From Pseudomonas arsenicoxydans (GTDB taxonomy: Bacteria; Pseudomonadota; Gammaproteobacteria; Pseudomonadales; Pseudomonadaceae), in NCBI RefSeq assembly GCF_006438915.1, contig NZ_RCZE01000016.1, forward strand, positions 90,468-154,467: a DNA stretch of 64,000 nt, given 5' to 3'. The stretch's first letter is position 1. Every line of letters starts with the position of its first letter. Below, one piece after another: positions 17,725-30,700 of this stretch. The notes under the pieces are model-generated. The model was not told where the DNA came from, ran no database searches, and saw only the letters and a program-made list of their open reading frames with translations. Position numbers and translations under genes: made by a program.

Positions 17725-17817
17725 TTCGCGAGCAAGCCCGCTCCCACATTTGATCTCCTGTGACCACATAATTTGTGAGTACCAGAGATCAAATGTGGGA
17801 GCGGGCTTGCTCGCGAA
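17725..17817. repeat. REPIN between the acetyltransferase and pvdS
   Basis: Two inverted 20-plus-base REP arms (TTCGCGAGCAAGCCCGCTCC and complement) around a 40-base spacer, located between convergent gene ends, where it may also act as a terminator. Confidence 0.9.
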
Positions 17818-17840
17818 TGGGGCGACGCCGATATCAGGTC

Positions 17841-18389
17841 CTAGCGACGAGCAAAAGTATCCGCCCGACTCCCCGACACCTTGCGGCAATGCACCAGCGC
17901 ATCGCGAATCATGAAATTCACCAGGGTTGGCGATACGCCGAGTTCCTTGGCGATGTCCTTCTGCGGCACCCCGTGCAGACGGTACATCTCGAAGGCGTAA
18001 CGGGTGCGGCTCGGCAACTCCGTCAGCGCATCGGCAATGTGCTCAAGGGTCGAGAAGTTGATGTGCGAGGTTTCAGGTGAAGCGCCTTGGATCACCACGT
18101 TCAGACCTTCCTCTTCAGGGCCGGAATACTTCTGCTCCAGCGCCTGCTTGCGGTAGTGGTCGATCGCCAGGTTGCGCACGATCTGGAACAGGTAGCTGAG
18201 CTGAGCCTTGAACGAGGAGGTGATCGCCGGTGCTGATTGCAGCCGGAAAAATGCATCCTGCACCACGTCTTCAGCGCGTGACCTGCAACCGGTAATGCGG
18301 GCTGCAATCTTGACCAGAATCAGTCGATTGTCGACGAAGGCCTGAAGTAGCGGTGAATCGCACCTGCTTGTGGATACTGGTTCCGTCAT
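17841..18389 (-). CDS. pvdS: Extracytoplasmic-function sigma factor PvdS
   Basis: 182 residues from ATG 18389; the frame is open to 18548 but that part runs through the promoter. It closely matches the P. aeruginosa protein as I recall it: region 2 (SRAEDVVQDAFFRLQSAP, SYLFQIVRNLAIDHYRK) and region 4 (RYAFEMYRLHGVPQKDIAKE). PvdS directs RNA polymerase to pyoverdine genes under iron starvation; four matching promoters are seen in this window. Its own promoter is overlapped by a Fur box. The anti-sigma gene fpvR is not in the window. Confidence 0.95.
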   Translation of the reverse strand: MTEPVSTSRCDSPLLQAFVDNRLILVKIAARITGCRSRAEDVVQDAFFRLQSAPAITSSFKAQLSYLFQIVRNLAIDHYRKQALEQKYSGPEEEGLNVVIQGASPETSHINFSTLEHIADALTELPSRTRYAFEMYRLHGVPQKDIAKELGVSPTLVNFMIRDALVHCRKVSGSRADTFARR

Positions 18390-18459
18390 GGAAATCACCC
18401 TGCTGCCAATAGGTTGGTGGGGCGGCACGAAACCGGTGCCGCCCGACACGTCGAGCGAC

Positions 18460-18488
18460 AAATTAGGCTTAATGATAATGATTGTCAA
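18460..18488 (-). promoter_or_regulatory. Sigma-70 promoter of pvdS
   Basis: On the minus strand TTGACA (18488-18483), a 17-base spacer and TAATTT (18465-18460), about 70 bases upstream of the pvdS start codon. The -35 and spacer are covered by the Fur box. Confidence 0.75.
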
Positions 18489-18492
18489 TTGA
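18474..18492. promoter_or_regulatory. Fur box
   Basis: GATAATGATTGTCAATTGA matches the 19-base Fur consensus at 13 positions, with the first nine identical. Its place over the pvdS -35 region explains iron repression of the whole pyoverdine regulon. Confidence 0.8.
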
Positions 18493-18593
18493 GAAAGAGA
18501 AGTAATGCGCCTCAGTGGTGCAAAGTGCGAACTGCCGCACGCCGACACTCTCGCTTGCCCCCTCCATCCACGTTGGCTATCCGGCCCGTCGAC

Positions 18594-18617
18594 TAATTAT
18601 TGGCAGACGCCATCCGT
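18594..18617 (+). promoter_or_regulatory. Probable PvdS promoter of pvdL
   Basis: TAATT (18594-18598), 16 bases, CGT (18615-18617). One base differs from TAAAT. It lies 154 bases upstream of the pvdL start, in the pvdS-pvdL gap. Confidence 0.6.
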
Positions 18618-18771
18618 TCTCATTGGTGAAAGGCGCTGGACAAATCCCGGCCACAGCCGCATTCCCAATGCCTTGCGCGGTCGGTGAAGACCGCGTCCTG
18701 CACGCCTTCCCATGGGGCGTGACGTCAGAAAACCGATTCCACTTGCAAGCCGAAATCAGGCAGGAAACCTC

Positions 18772-21700
18772 ATGACCGACGCGTTCGAACTCCCAAGCTC
18801 ACTGGTCCAAGCCCTACAGCGCCGCGCGGCCCTGACGCCGGATCGGGTGGCTTTGCGTTTTCTTGCCGACACCCCGGATCAGGCGGTAGTCCTCAGCTAT
18901 CGCGAACTGGATCAGCGTGCACGAACCATTGCTGGCGCATTGCAAGCCGAGGCGGATTTTGGCGATCGCGCGGTGTTGCTGTTTCCCAGTGGCCCGGATT
19001 ACGTCGCCGCGTTTTTCGGCTGCCTGTATGCGGGGGTGATTGCGGTGCCGGCCTATCCGCCGGAGTCGGCCAAGCGTCACCACCAGGAACGTCTGCTGTC
19101 GATCATCAGCGATGCCGAACCGCGCTTGCTGCTGACCAGCGCGGATCTGCGCGACGCGTTGCAGCAGATCGAAGGCGCGCCGCCGCTGCTCTGCGTCGAC
19201 ACCCTCGAGGCTGCATTGGCGGATCGCTGGGCCGAACCGAACCTCGAAGACAGCCACATCGCCTTCCTGCAATACACCTCCGGTTCCACCGCGTTGCCCA
19301 AGGGCGTGCAAGTCAGCCACGGCAATCTGGTGGCCAACGAATTACTGATTCGCCACGGCTTTGGCATTGATCTGAACCCGGACGACGTGATCGTCAGTTG
19401 GCTGCCGCTGTACCACGACATGGGTTTGATCGGCGGTTTGTTGCAACCGATTTTCAGCGGCGTGCCGTGCGTGTTGATGTCGCCGGCGTACTTCCTCGGC
19501 CGGCCGCTGCGCTGGCTGGAAGCGATCAGCGAGTACGGCGGCACCATCAGCGGCGGGCCGGATTTTGCCTATCGGCTGTGCAGCGAGCGAGTCAGTGAAT
19601 CAGCGTTGGAGCGGCTCGACCTGAGCGGCTGGCGCGTGGCGTACTCCGGTTCCGAGCCGATTCGTCTCGACACCCTGGAGCGCTTCGCCGAGAAATTCTC
19701 CCCGTGCGGATTTACCCCGGACAGTTTCATGGCGTCCTACGGCTTGGCTGAAGCGACGCTGTTCGTGGCCGGCAGCCCTCGTGGGCAAGGCATTGGCAAC
19801 CTGCGCGTGGACGATCAAGCCTTGGCGCAAAACCGCGCGGAGTCGGGCGAGGGCAGCGCGATCATGAGTTGTGGTATCAGCCAACCGGATCACGCGGTGT
19901 TGATTGTCGATCCGGTTGCGCTCACTGAGCAGGCTGAGAATGCTGTCGGTGAAGTCTGGGCCACCGGGCCGAGTATCGCCCTCGGCTATTGGCGCAACCC
20001 CGAGGCCAGTGCCAAGACGTTCGTCCAGCACAACGGCCAAACCTGGTTGCGCACCGGCGACCTGGGGTTCATGCGCGACGGCGAACTGTTCATCACCGGG
20101 CGCCTGAAAGACCTGCTGATTGTTCGCGGGCACAACCTCTATCCGCAGGACATCGAGCAGACCATCGAGCGCGAAGTGGAGGTGGTGCGCAAAGGTCGCG
20201 TCGCGGCATTCGCGGTCAACATCGACGGGCAGGAAGGTATTGGCATCGCCGCCGAAATCAGCCGCAGCGTGCAGAAAATCCTGCCGCCCGAAGCGCTGAT
20301 CAAAGCCATCCGTCAAGCCGTGGCCGAGGCGTATCAAGAAGCGCCGGGCGTGGTGCTGCTGCTGAATCCGGGCGCGCTGCCCAAGACGTCGAGCGGCAAG
20401 TTGCAACGCTCGGCGTGCCGCAATCGTCTGGCGGATGGCAGTCTCGACCGCTATGCGCTGTTTCCGTCAGCGCTCGCCGAGCGTGAAGCAAACGCCGAGT
20501 CCGGTTCTGAGTTGCAAACCCTGATCGGCCAGATCTGGTGCGAACAATTACAGGTCAAACAGATCCATGCCGACGACCACTTCTTCCTGCTCGGCGGCAA
20601 CTCCATCGTCGCCACCCAAGTGGTTGCGCGTCTGCGGGAAGCCCTCGGCCTGGAGCTGAACCTGCGCCTGCTGTTCGAAGCGCCGACTCTTGGCGCATTC
20701 GCAAATGCTGTGGCTCAGCAACAACAGGATGGCGGCCTCGCCCAAGGCGCGATCACCCCGTTATCGCGCACCGAAGCCATGCCGCAATCCCTGGCGCAAA
20801 ACCGCCTGTGGATCACCTGGCAACTCGACCCGCACAGCAGCGCCTACACCATTCCCGGTGCGTTACGCTTGCATGGCGAGCTGGATGAAGACGCAGTGCG
20901 CGCCAGTTTCCAGCAACTGATCGAGCGCCACGAGTCTCTGCGCACGCGGTTTTTCGAACGTGACGGCGTGGCGTTGCAACAGGTGGATGCCGCCGCCGGG
21001 TTCAACCTGCAATTGATCGACATCAGCGACTTGCCGGCCGCCGAGCGTGAAGCCCGCGCCGAGCACATCCGTGAGGACGAGGCGCGCACCCAATTTGATC
21101 TGGAGAAAGGCCCGCTGCTGTGGGTGACGCTGGTGCGCCTCGATGATGAGGATCACCAATTGCTGGTGACGATGCATCACATCATCGCTGACGGTTGGTC
21201 GCTGAACGTGTTGATCGACGAGTTCTCGCGCCTGTACGCCGCCGCCTCTCAGGGACAAAAAGCCAAGCTTCCCGCGTTGCCGACCCAATACGCCGACTAC
21301 GGCAGCTGGCAGCGCCAATGGCTGGCGCAAGGGGAGGGTGAGCGCCAACTGGCTTACTGGAAAACGCGGTTGGGCGATGAGCATCCGACGCTCAATCTGG
21401 CCACCGACCACCCGCGTTCGGCACAGCACACTCACAACGCGGCCCGTCATTGCGTCAAGCTGGACGCGACCTTGAGCGATGCCATTCACCGGACCGCACA
21501 GGCGCATGAATCAACCCCGTTCATGCTGCTGCTCGCCGCGTTCCAGAGCCTGTTGCACCGCTACAGCGGCCAGCGCGACATTCGCATCGGCGTGCCAAAT
21601 GCCAACCGTCCACGCCTGGAAACCCAAGGGTTGATCGGCTTCTTCATCAACACCCAGGTGCTGCGTGCCGAAGTGGACTCCCGACAGCCTTTTGTCGAGC

Positions 21701-24700
21701 TGTTGGCGCAAACCCGTCAGCACGCATTAGGCGCCCAGGCGCATCAGGACCTGCCGTTTGAGCAACTGCTCGAAGCCTTCCCGCAAGCTCGCGAACAAGG
21801 CCTGTTCCAGGTCATGTTCAACCACCAGCAACGGGACTTGAGCGCTCTGCGCCGGCTGCCGGGATTGCTCGCCGAAGAGTTGCCGTGGCACAGCCGCGAA
21901 GCCAAGTTTGACCTGCAACTGCACAGCGAGGAAGACCAAAAGGGCCGCCTGAGCCTGTCCTTCGACTACGCCAGCGAATTGTTTGACGCATCGACCATCG
22001 TGCTTCTGGCCGAACACTTCAGCAACCTGCTGCGCGGCATTTGCGAACAACCCGACACCGCCATCGGCGACCTGCCGCTGCTGACGTCGAGCGAGCACGC
22101 TCAGCAAACAGCCTGGAGCGCGGCACCTTGCACGCCGGCCAGCCAATGGCTGCCGCAACGCCTCAACGAACAGGCGAAACTGACACCGCAACGCACCGCC
22201 CTGATGTGGGACGGCGGCGCCATGGACTTCGCCGACCTGCACAGCCTCGCCAACCGCCTCGCGCATTACCTGCGCGACAAAGGTGTCGGCCCGGACGTGT
22301 GCGTGGCCATCGCCGTGGATCGCTCGCCGCAATTGCTGATCGGTCTGTTGGCGATCATCAAGGCCGGTGGCGCGTATGTGCCGCTGGACCCGGACTACCC
22401 GGCCGAACGCCTGGCCTACATGCTCGACGACAGCGGCGTCGAATTGCTGCTGACCCAAACCGGATTGCTTGAACGTCTGCCGGCCACCGAGGGCGTCAGC
22501 GTGATTGCCATGGACGCGCTCAACCTCGACTGTTGGCCAAGCCATGCGCCGGGGCTGCATTTGCACGGAGCCAACCTTGCCTACGTGATCTACACCTCGG
22601 GCTCCACCGGCCAGCCGAAGGGCGTCGGCAATACGCACGCGGCGCTGGCCGAGCGACTGCAATGGATGCAAGACATCTATCGCCTGAACGACACTGACGT
22701 GCTGATGCAAAAGGCGCCGATCAGCTTCGACGTGTCGGTGTGGGAGTGCTTCTGGCCGCTGATCACCGGCGCCCGTTTGTTGATGGCCGGTCCCGGTGAA
22801 CACCGCGATCCGCATCGCATTGCTCAGTTGGTACAGCAGTACGGCGTGACCACGCTGCACTTCGTACCGCCCTTGCTTTCGTTGTTCATCGACGAACCGC
22901 TCGCCGCGCAATGCACCAGCCTGCGCCGCGTATTCTCCGGCGGCGAAGCCTTGCCGGCGGAACTGCGCAACCTTGTGCTGGAACAATTGCCCGCCGTGCA
23001 ACTGCACAACCGTTATGGCCCGACCGAGACCGCGATCAACGTCACCCACTGGCAGTGCACCACGGCCGATGGCGAGCGTTCGCCGATTGGCCGTCCGTTG
23101 GGCAACGTCATCTGCCGCGTGTTCGACAGCGACCTCAATCCTGTACCGGCCGGCGTACCCGGTGAGTTGTGCATCAGCGGCATCGGGCTGGCGCGCGGTT
23201 ATCTGGGGCGTCCGGGGCTGACGGCTGAACGCTTTGTCGTCGATCCGCTGGGCGAGCAGGGCGCACGCCTGTACCGCACCGGCGACCGCGCGCGCTGGTC
23301 TGCTGATGGCGTGATCGAATACCTCGGCCGTCTCGATCAGCAGGTCAAACTGCGCGGCTTCCGCGTCGAACCGCAAGAGATTGAAGCGCGGTTGCTGGCG
23401 CAGGAGGGCGTCGCGCAAGCCGTGGTGCTGGTGCGCGAGACGGCGGTCGGCGGGCAGTTGATCGGTTATTACACCGCCACAGAAACCAGCGAAACCGAAG
23501 ACGCTCAAGGTGCACGCCTGAACACCGCGCTGGCGTCCGAGCTGCCGGAATACATGGTCCCGGCGCAACTGATGCGACTGGAGCAAATGCCCCTGAGCCC
23601 AAGCGGCAAGCTTGATCGTCGCGCGCTGCCCGAACCGCAATGGCAAAAGCGCGAACACGTCGAACCGGCCACCGCACTTGAGCAACAGATCGCCGGCATC
23701 TGGCGCGAAGTGCTGGGCCAGACGCAGATCGGTCTGCGTGACGACTTCTTCGCCCTCGGCGGTCACTCGTTGCTGGCCACACAAATCATTTCCCGCACCC
23801 GCCAGGCCTGCGACGTCGAACTGCCGTTGCGTGCGTTGTTCGAGCACAGTGAACTGGGCGCGTTTGCCGATCAGGTCCAGTTGATTCAGGTCAGCGGCAA
23901 AACCAACCAACAGCCACCCATAGAGAAAGTCGACCGCAGCCAACCGGTGCCGCTGTCCTACTCCCAGCAACGCATGTGGTTCCTCTGGCAGATGGAACCG
24001 GACAGCCCGGCGTACAACGTCGGTGGCATGGCGCGGTTGCGTGGTGTACTCGATGCCGGGCGTTTCGAAGCGGCGCTGCAAGCGTTGATCCTGCGCCACG
24101 AAACCCTGCGCACCACGTTCCCGAGCGTCGGCGGCGTGGCCCGGCAACAGGTGCATGGGCAAACCGGAATGCGCATGGACTGGAAGGATTTTTCCGCACT
24201 GGCTGTCGACCAGCGCGAGCAACGTGTCCAGCAACTGGCTGACGATGAGGCGCATATGCCGTTCGATCTGGAAACCGGTCCGCTGCTGCGCGCCTGCCTG
24301 GTCAAGACCGCCGAACACGAACATTACCTGGTGCTGACCCTGCACCACATCGTCACCGAAGGCTGGGCGATGGACATCTTTGCCCGGGAACTGAGCGCGC
24401 TCTACGAAGCCTTCGTCGATGACCGCGAATCACCGCTGGCGCCGTTGCCGGTGCAATACCTCGATTACAGTGTGTGGCAACGTCAGTGGCTGGAGTCCGG
24501 CGAGCGTCAGCGCCAACTCGATTACTGGACGGCCCAACTGGGTCGTGAGCATCCGCTGCTGGAATTACCGGCGGACCGACCGCGTCCACCGGTGCAAAGT
24601 CACCAAGGCGAACTGTTCCGTTTCGACCTGAGCGATGACCTGGCGGCACGCGTGCGCGCCTTCAATGCGCAAAACGGTTTGACCCTGTTCATGACCATGA

Positions 24701-27700
24701 CCGCCGCGCTGGCCGTGCTGCTTTACCGCTACAGCGGCCAGACTGATCTGCGCATCGGTGCGCCGGTGGCCAACCGGATCCGCCCGGAAAGCGAAGGGCT
24801 GATCGGTGCGTTCCTCAACACCCAAGTGCTGCGTTGCCAACTCGACGGGCAGATGTCCGTCGGTGAGTTGTTCGAGCAGGTGCGCCACACCGTGATCGAA
24901 GGCCAGTCCCATCAGGACCTGCCGTTCGACCACTTGGTCGAAGCGTTGCAGCCACCGCGCAGTGCCGCGTACAACCCGTTGTTCCAAGTGATGTGCAACG
25001 TGCAACGCTGGGAATTCCAGCAGAGCCGCACCCTGGCCGGCATGACCGTCGAGTACCTGGCCAACGATGCGCGGGCGACCAAGTTCGACCTCAACCTGGA
25101 AGTCACCGACCTCGATCATCGTCTCGGTTGCTGCCTGACCTACAGCACTGATCTGTTCGATGAACCGCGCATTGCGCGCATGGCCGGGCACTGGCGCAAT
25201 CTGCTGGAAGCGTTGCTGGCCGACCCGCGACAGCGCCTCAGTGAATTGCCGTTGCTCGACACCCGCGAACAGCAAGCATTGCTCGATAGCCTTGGCGTCG
25301 AACCGGGCGAGCATCGCCTCGACCAGTGCATTCATCACCTGTTCAGCGAGCAGGCGCTGGCGCGCAAGGATGCGCCGGCCCTGACCTTTGCCGGGCAGAC
25401 CCTGAGTTACGCCGAACTCGACAGCCGCGCCAATCAACTGGCCTGGATGCTTCGCGAGCGTGGCGTTGGCCCGCAGGTGCGCGTTGGCCTGGCGCTTGAG
25501 CGATCGCTGGAGATGGTCATCGGCCTGCTGGCGATCCTCAAGGCCGGCGGTGCCTATGTGCCGCTGGACCCGGAATACCCGCTGGACCGTTTGCATTACA
25601 TGATCGAAGACAGCGGCATCGGTGTATTGCTCAGTGATGCGGCAATGCTCGAAGCCCTCGGTGAGTTGCCGGCAACGGTCGCGCGCTGGTGCCTGGAAGA
25701 GGACACGGCCGGATTGGTCAATTACCCGACCACCGAGCTGCCGTTCACCAGCCTGCCGCAACATCAGGCCTACCTGATTTACACCTCCGGCTCCACCGGC
25801 AAACCGAAAGGGGTGGTGGTGTCTCACGGTGAAATCGCCATGCATTGCCAAGCGGTGATCGAACGCTTCGGCATGCGCCCGGACGATTGCGAACTGCACT
25901 TCTATTCGATCAACTTCGACGCCGCGACCGAGCGTTTGCTGGTGCCGTTGCTGAGCGGTGCGCAGGTGGTGTTGCGTGCGCAAGGGCAGTGGAATGCGCA
26001 AGAAATCTGCGAGCTGATTCGTCAACATCACATCAACATCCTCGGCTTCACCCCGAGCTACGGCAGCCAGTTGGCGCAATGGCTGGCGACCCAGGATGAA
26101 ACCCTGCCGGTGCGCATGTGCATCACCGGTGGCGAGGCCCTGACCGGCGAACACCTGGCGCGGATTCGCGCGGCCTTCAAGCCAAACCTGTTTTTCAATG
26201 CTTACGGCCCGACCGAAACCGTGGTCATGCCGCTGGCCAGTCTCGCACCTGAACAGTTGGAAGAGGGTCTTGGCAGTGTGCCGATTGGCAGCGTGATCGG
26301 CGCGCGGGTGGCTTACATTCTCGACGCCGATCTGGCGCTCGTGCCACAAGGTGCGACCGGCGAGTTGTACGTCGGCGGCGCGGGTCTGGCGCAGGGTTAT
26401 CATCAGCGTCCGGGCATGACCGCCGAACGCTTTGTCGCCGATCCGTTCGCCAACAATGGCGGACGCCTGTACCGCACCGGCGACCTGGTTCGTCAGCGTG
26501 CCGACGGGTTGGTGGAGTACCTCGGACGCATCGACCATCAAGTGAAGATTCGCGGTTTCCGCATCGAGTTGGGCGAGATCGAAACGCGTCTGCTGGAACA
26601 CGCGTCGATCCGTGAAGCCGTGGTGCTGGCCCTCGACGCACCGAGCGGCAAGCAACTGGTGGGTTATCTGGTCACCGAGGTCGCCGAGCAGGACGAAGCG
26701 CTACACGCCGCACTGCGCGAATCCCTCAAGTCGCACCTCAAATCCCAGTTGCCGGATTACATGGTGCCCACGCACCTGATCCTGCTGGCCAGCATGCCGC
26801 TGACCGCCAACGGCAAACTCGACCGCCGTGCATTGCCGGCACCGGACCCGGAGCTGAATCGTCAGCAGTACGTTGCGCCAAGCAGTGCACTTGAACTGAC
26901 CCTGGCGGCGATCTGGTGCGAAGTGCTGAACGTCGCGCAGGTCGGCCTCAATGACAATTTCTTCGAACTCGGCGGCGATTCGATTCTGTCGATTCAGGTG
27001 GTCAGCCGGGCGCGGCAGCAGGGCATCCATTTCAGCCCGCGTGACCTGTTCCAGCACCAGACTGTGCAGACGCTGGCCGCAGTGGCGACCCTTACCGAAC
27101 AGGTCATCGCCGAGCAGGGCCTGCTCACCGGTGAATCGCGTCTGACGCCGATTCAGCACTGGTTCTTCGATACCGACATCCCCGAGCGCCAACACTGGAA
27201 CCAGGCCTTGCTGCTGGAACCGACCGTGGCGTTGGAGCCTCATCGTCTTGAGCAAGCGCTGCTGGCGGTGATCGAACAGCACGACGCCTTGCGCCTGCGC
27301 TTCACCCAAACCGATGCGCAATGGCGCGCCGAGCACCAACCGGTGTCTGATGTCCCCGTGGTGTCGCAAGTCCATGTTTCGTCGATGGACCAATGCACGG
27401 CGCTGTTCGTCGATGCCCAGCGCAGCCTTGATCTCGAAGCAGGGCCGCTGCTGCGTGCGCTGCTGGTCGATGGACCTGAGGAGCAACAACGGCTGTTCAT
27501 CGCCATTCACCACCTGGTGGTCGACGGCGTTTCGTGGCGCGTGCTGCTGGATGATCTGCAAACGGTTTACCGTCAACTGGACGCGCAGCAATCGGTCAAT
27601 CTGCCAGCGAAAACCAGTGCATTCAAAGAATGGGCGGCCCGTTTGCAGGCCTATGCCGGCAGCGAATCCCTGCGCGAAGAACTGAGCTGGTGGCAGGCGC

Positions 27701-30700
27701 AACTGGCCGGCCCAAGCGTTGAGTTGCCCTGCGAGCGTCCGCAGGGCGAACGGCAGAATCGTCATGCCGACACCGTCAGCGTACGCCTCGATGCCGAACG
27801 CACTCGGCAATTGCTGCAACAGGCCCCGAGCGCTTACCGCACGCAGGTTAACGATTTGCTTTTGACGGCACTGGCCCGCGTGCTGTGCCGCTGGAGCGGC
27901 CACCAATCGACACTGATTCAACTGGAAGGCCACGGCCGCGAAACCCTGTTCGACGAAATCGACCTGACCCGCACCGTCGGCTGGTTCACCAGCGCCTATC
28001 CGCTGCGCCTGACGCCGATGAGCGCGCAGGGCGACTCGATCAAGGCGATCAAGGAGCAACTGCGTGCCGTGCCGCACAAAGGTTTGGGGCATGGCGTGTT
28101 GCGTTATCTGGCCGATGACTTTTGTCGCCAATCCATGGCCGCACTGCCGGTCGCGCCGATCACCTTCAACTACCTCGGTCAGTTCGACCAGAGCTTTGGC
28201 GCCGATGCCCTGTTCCGTCCGCTGGATGAAGCGGTCGGCGCGGCCCACGATCCGCACGCGCCGCTGCCCAATGAGCTGAGCGTCGACAGTCAGGTCTACG
28301 GTGGTGAACTGGTGCTGCGCTGGACCTTCAGTGCAGAACGCCATGATCCGCAAACGATCTCCGACCTGGCTGACGCTTACGTACGTGAACTGCACAGCCT
28401 GATCGAACATTGCCTGCAAGACGACGCGGGTGGCCTGACCCCGTCGGACTTCCCGCTGGCGAAACTGACCCAGACGCAACTCGATGCGCTGCCGGTTCCG
28501 GCCGCCGTGATCGAAGACGTTTACCCGCTGACCCCGATGCAGGAAGGCATGCTGTTGCACACCTTGCTGGAGCCGGGCACCGGGCTCTATTACATGCAGG
28601 ACCGCTACCGCATCAACAGCGAGCTCGATCCGCAGCGTTTCGCCCAGGCCTGGCAAGCGGTGATTGCCCGTCACGAAGCCTTGCGTGCGTCATTCTGCTG
28701 GAACGTCGGCGAAGACATGCTGCAGGTTATCCACAAACCGGGCAGCACGCCGATCGAGTACCTCGACTGGAGCGCGATGGCTGAAACCGAGCAAGAACCG
28801 ACGTTGCAGGCCTTGCTGAAAAGCGAGCGTGAGGCCGGCTTCGATCTGCTCAATCAGGCCCCGTTTCACCTGCGTTTGATCAAGGTCGGCGCGGCGCGTT
28901 ACTGGTTCATGATGAGCAACCACCACATCCTGATCGATGCCTGGTGCCGTTCGCTATTGATGAACGATTTCTTCGACATCTACACCGCCCTCGGCGAAGG
29001 ACGCGAAGCGCAATTGGCCGTCGCACCGCGTTACCGCGACTACATCGGCTGGCTGCAACGCCAGAGCCTGGCCGAAGCGCGGCAGTGGTGGAAAACCAAC
29101 CTGCAAGGCTTCGAACGGACCACGCCGATTCCGAGCGATCGACCGTTCCTGCGTGAGCACGCCGGCGACAGCGGCGGCATGATCGTCGGCGACCGCTACA
29201 CCCGGCTCGATGCCCATGACGGTGCGCAATTGCGTGAATTGGCGCAGGCGCATCAGTTGACCATCAACACCTTCGCCCAAGCGGCGTGGGCGCTGGTGCT
29301 GCGGCGCTTGAGCGGTGATCGTGACGTGCTGTTCGGCGTCACCGTGGCCGGGCGCCCGGTGGACATGCCGCAGATGCAACGCACCGTGGGGCTGTTCATC
29401 AACAGCATTGCGTTGCGGGTGAAAATGCCCGAAGACGATCAGCGTTGCAGCGTGCGCCAATGGCTCAGCGGTTTGCTTGACAGCAACATGCAGCTGCGTG
29501 AGTACGAATACCTGCCATTGGTGAGCATTCAGGAAAATAGTGAACTGCCCAAAGGTCAGCCGCTGTTCGACAGCCTGTTCGTGTTCGAGAACGCCCCGGT
29601 GGAAATGTCGGTACTGGACCGTGCGCAAAGCCTCAACGCGACCTCGGATTCGGGCCGCACCCACACCAACTTCCCGCTGACGGCGGTGTGTTATCCGGGC
29701 GATGACCTGGGCTTGCACCTGTCTTACGACCAGCGTTATTTCGACGAGTCGACCATCGAGCGCATGCTTGGTGAGTTCAAGCGTTTGCTGCTGGCGCTGG
29801 TCGAAGGGTTCCATGGCGACATGGCCGACTTGCCGTTGCTGGGGACCGAGGAGCAGGACCTCCTGGTCCACGGCTGCAACCAGAGCGAACATGACTACCC
29901 GCTGGAACAGAGCTATGTCGCGTTGTTCGAAACGCAAGTCGCTCGGCATCCGCAACGGATCGCCGCGAGCTGCCTCGATCAGCAACACAGCTACGTCGAG
30001 CTGAACCAGCGCAGCAACCGCCTCGGCCACGCCCTGATCGCGGCCGGTGTCGGGCTGGATCAACCGGTGGCGTTGCTGGCCGAACGTGACCTCGATTTGC
30101 TCGGCATGATCATCGGCAGCTTCAAGGCCGGTGCCGGTTACCTGCCGCTGGATCCGGGTTTGCCGAGTCAACGTTTGAGCCGGATCATCGATCTGAGCCG
30201 TACGCCGTTGCTGGTGTGCACTCAGGCCTGCCGCGAACAGGCACTGGCGTTGCTGGACGAGTCCGGTTGCGCCCGGCGGTCCAAGTTGTTGGTCTGGGAG
30301 GAGGTGCAGGCGAGCGCTGTTTCGGTGGCCAATCCGGGCCGCTACAGCGGGCCGGATAACCTCGCCTACGTGATCTACACCTCGGGTTCCACTGGTCTGC
30401 CCAAAGGCGTGATGGTCGAGCAGCGCGGCATGCTCAATAACCAGTTGAGCAAGGTGCCGTACCTGAACTTGAGCGATGCGGATGTGATCGCCCAGACCGC
30501 TTCGCAAAGCTTCGACATTTCAGTCTGGCAGTTCCTTGCAGCGCCCTTGTTCGGTGCGCGGGTGGACATCGTGCCGAACACCATCGCCCATGATCCGCAA
30601 GGGCTGTTGGCGCATGTTTCGGCGCAAGGCATTACCGTGCTGGAAAGCGTGCCTTCGCTGATCCAGGGCATGCTCGCCCACGAACGCATGAGCCTCGATG

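Noticed and set aside
21727..30507. Very long minus-strand open frames (up to 873 codons) opposite pvdL
   Set aside because: No recognisable domain or ribosome site; they mirror codon bias of the NRPS on the other strand.
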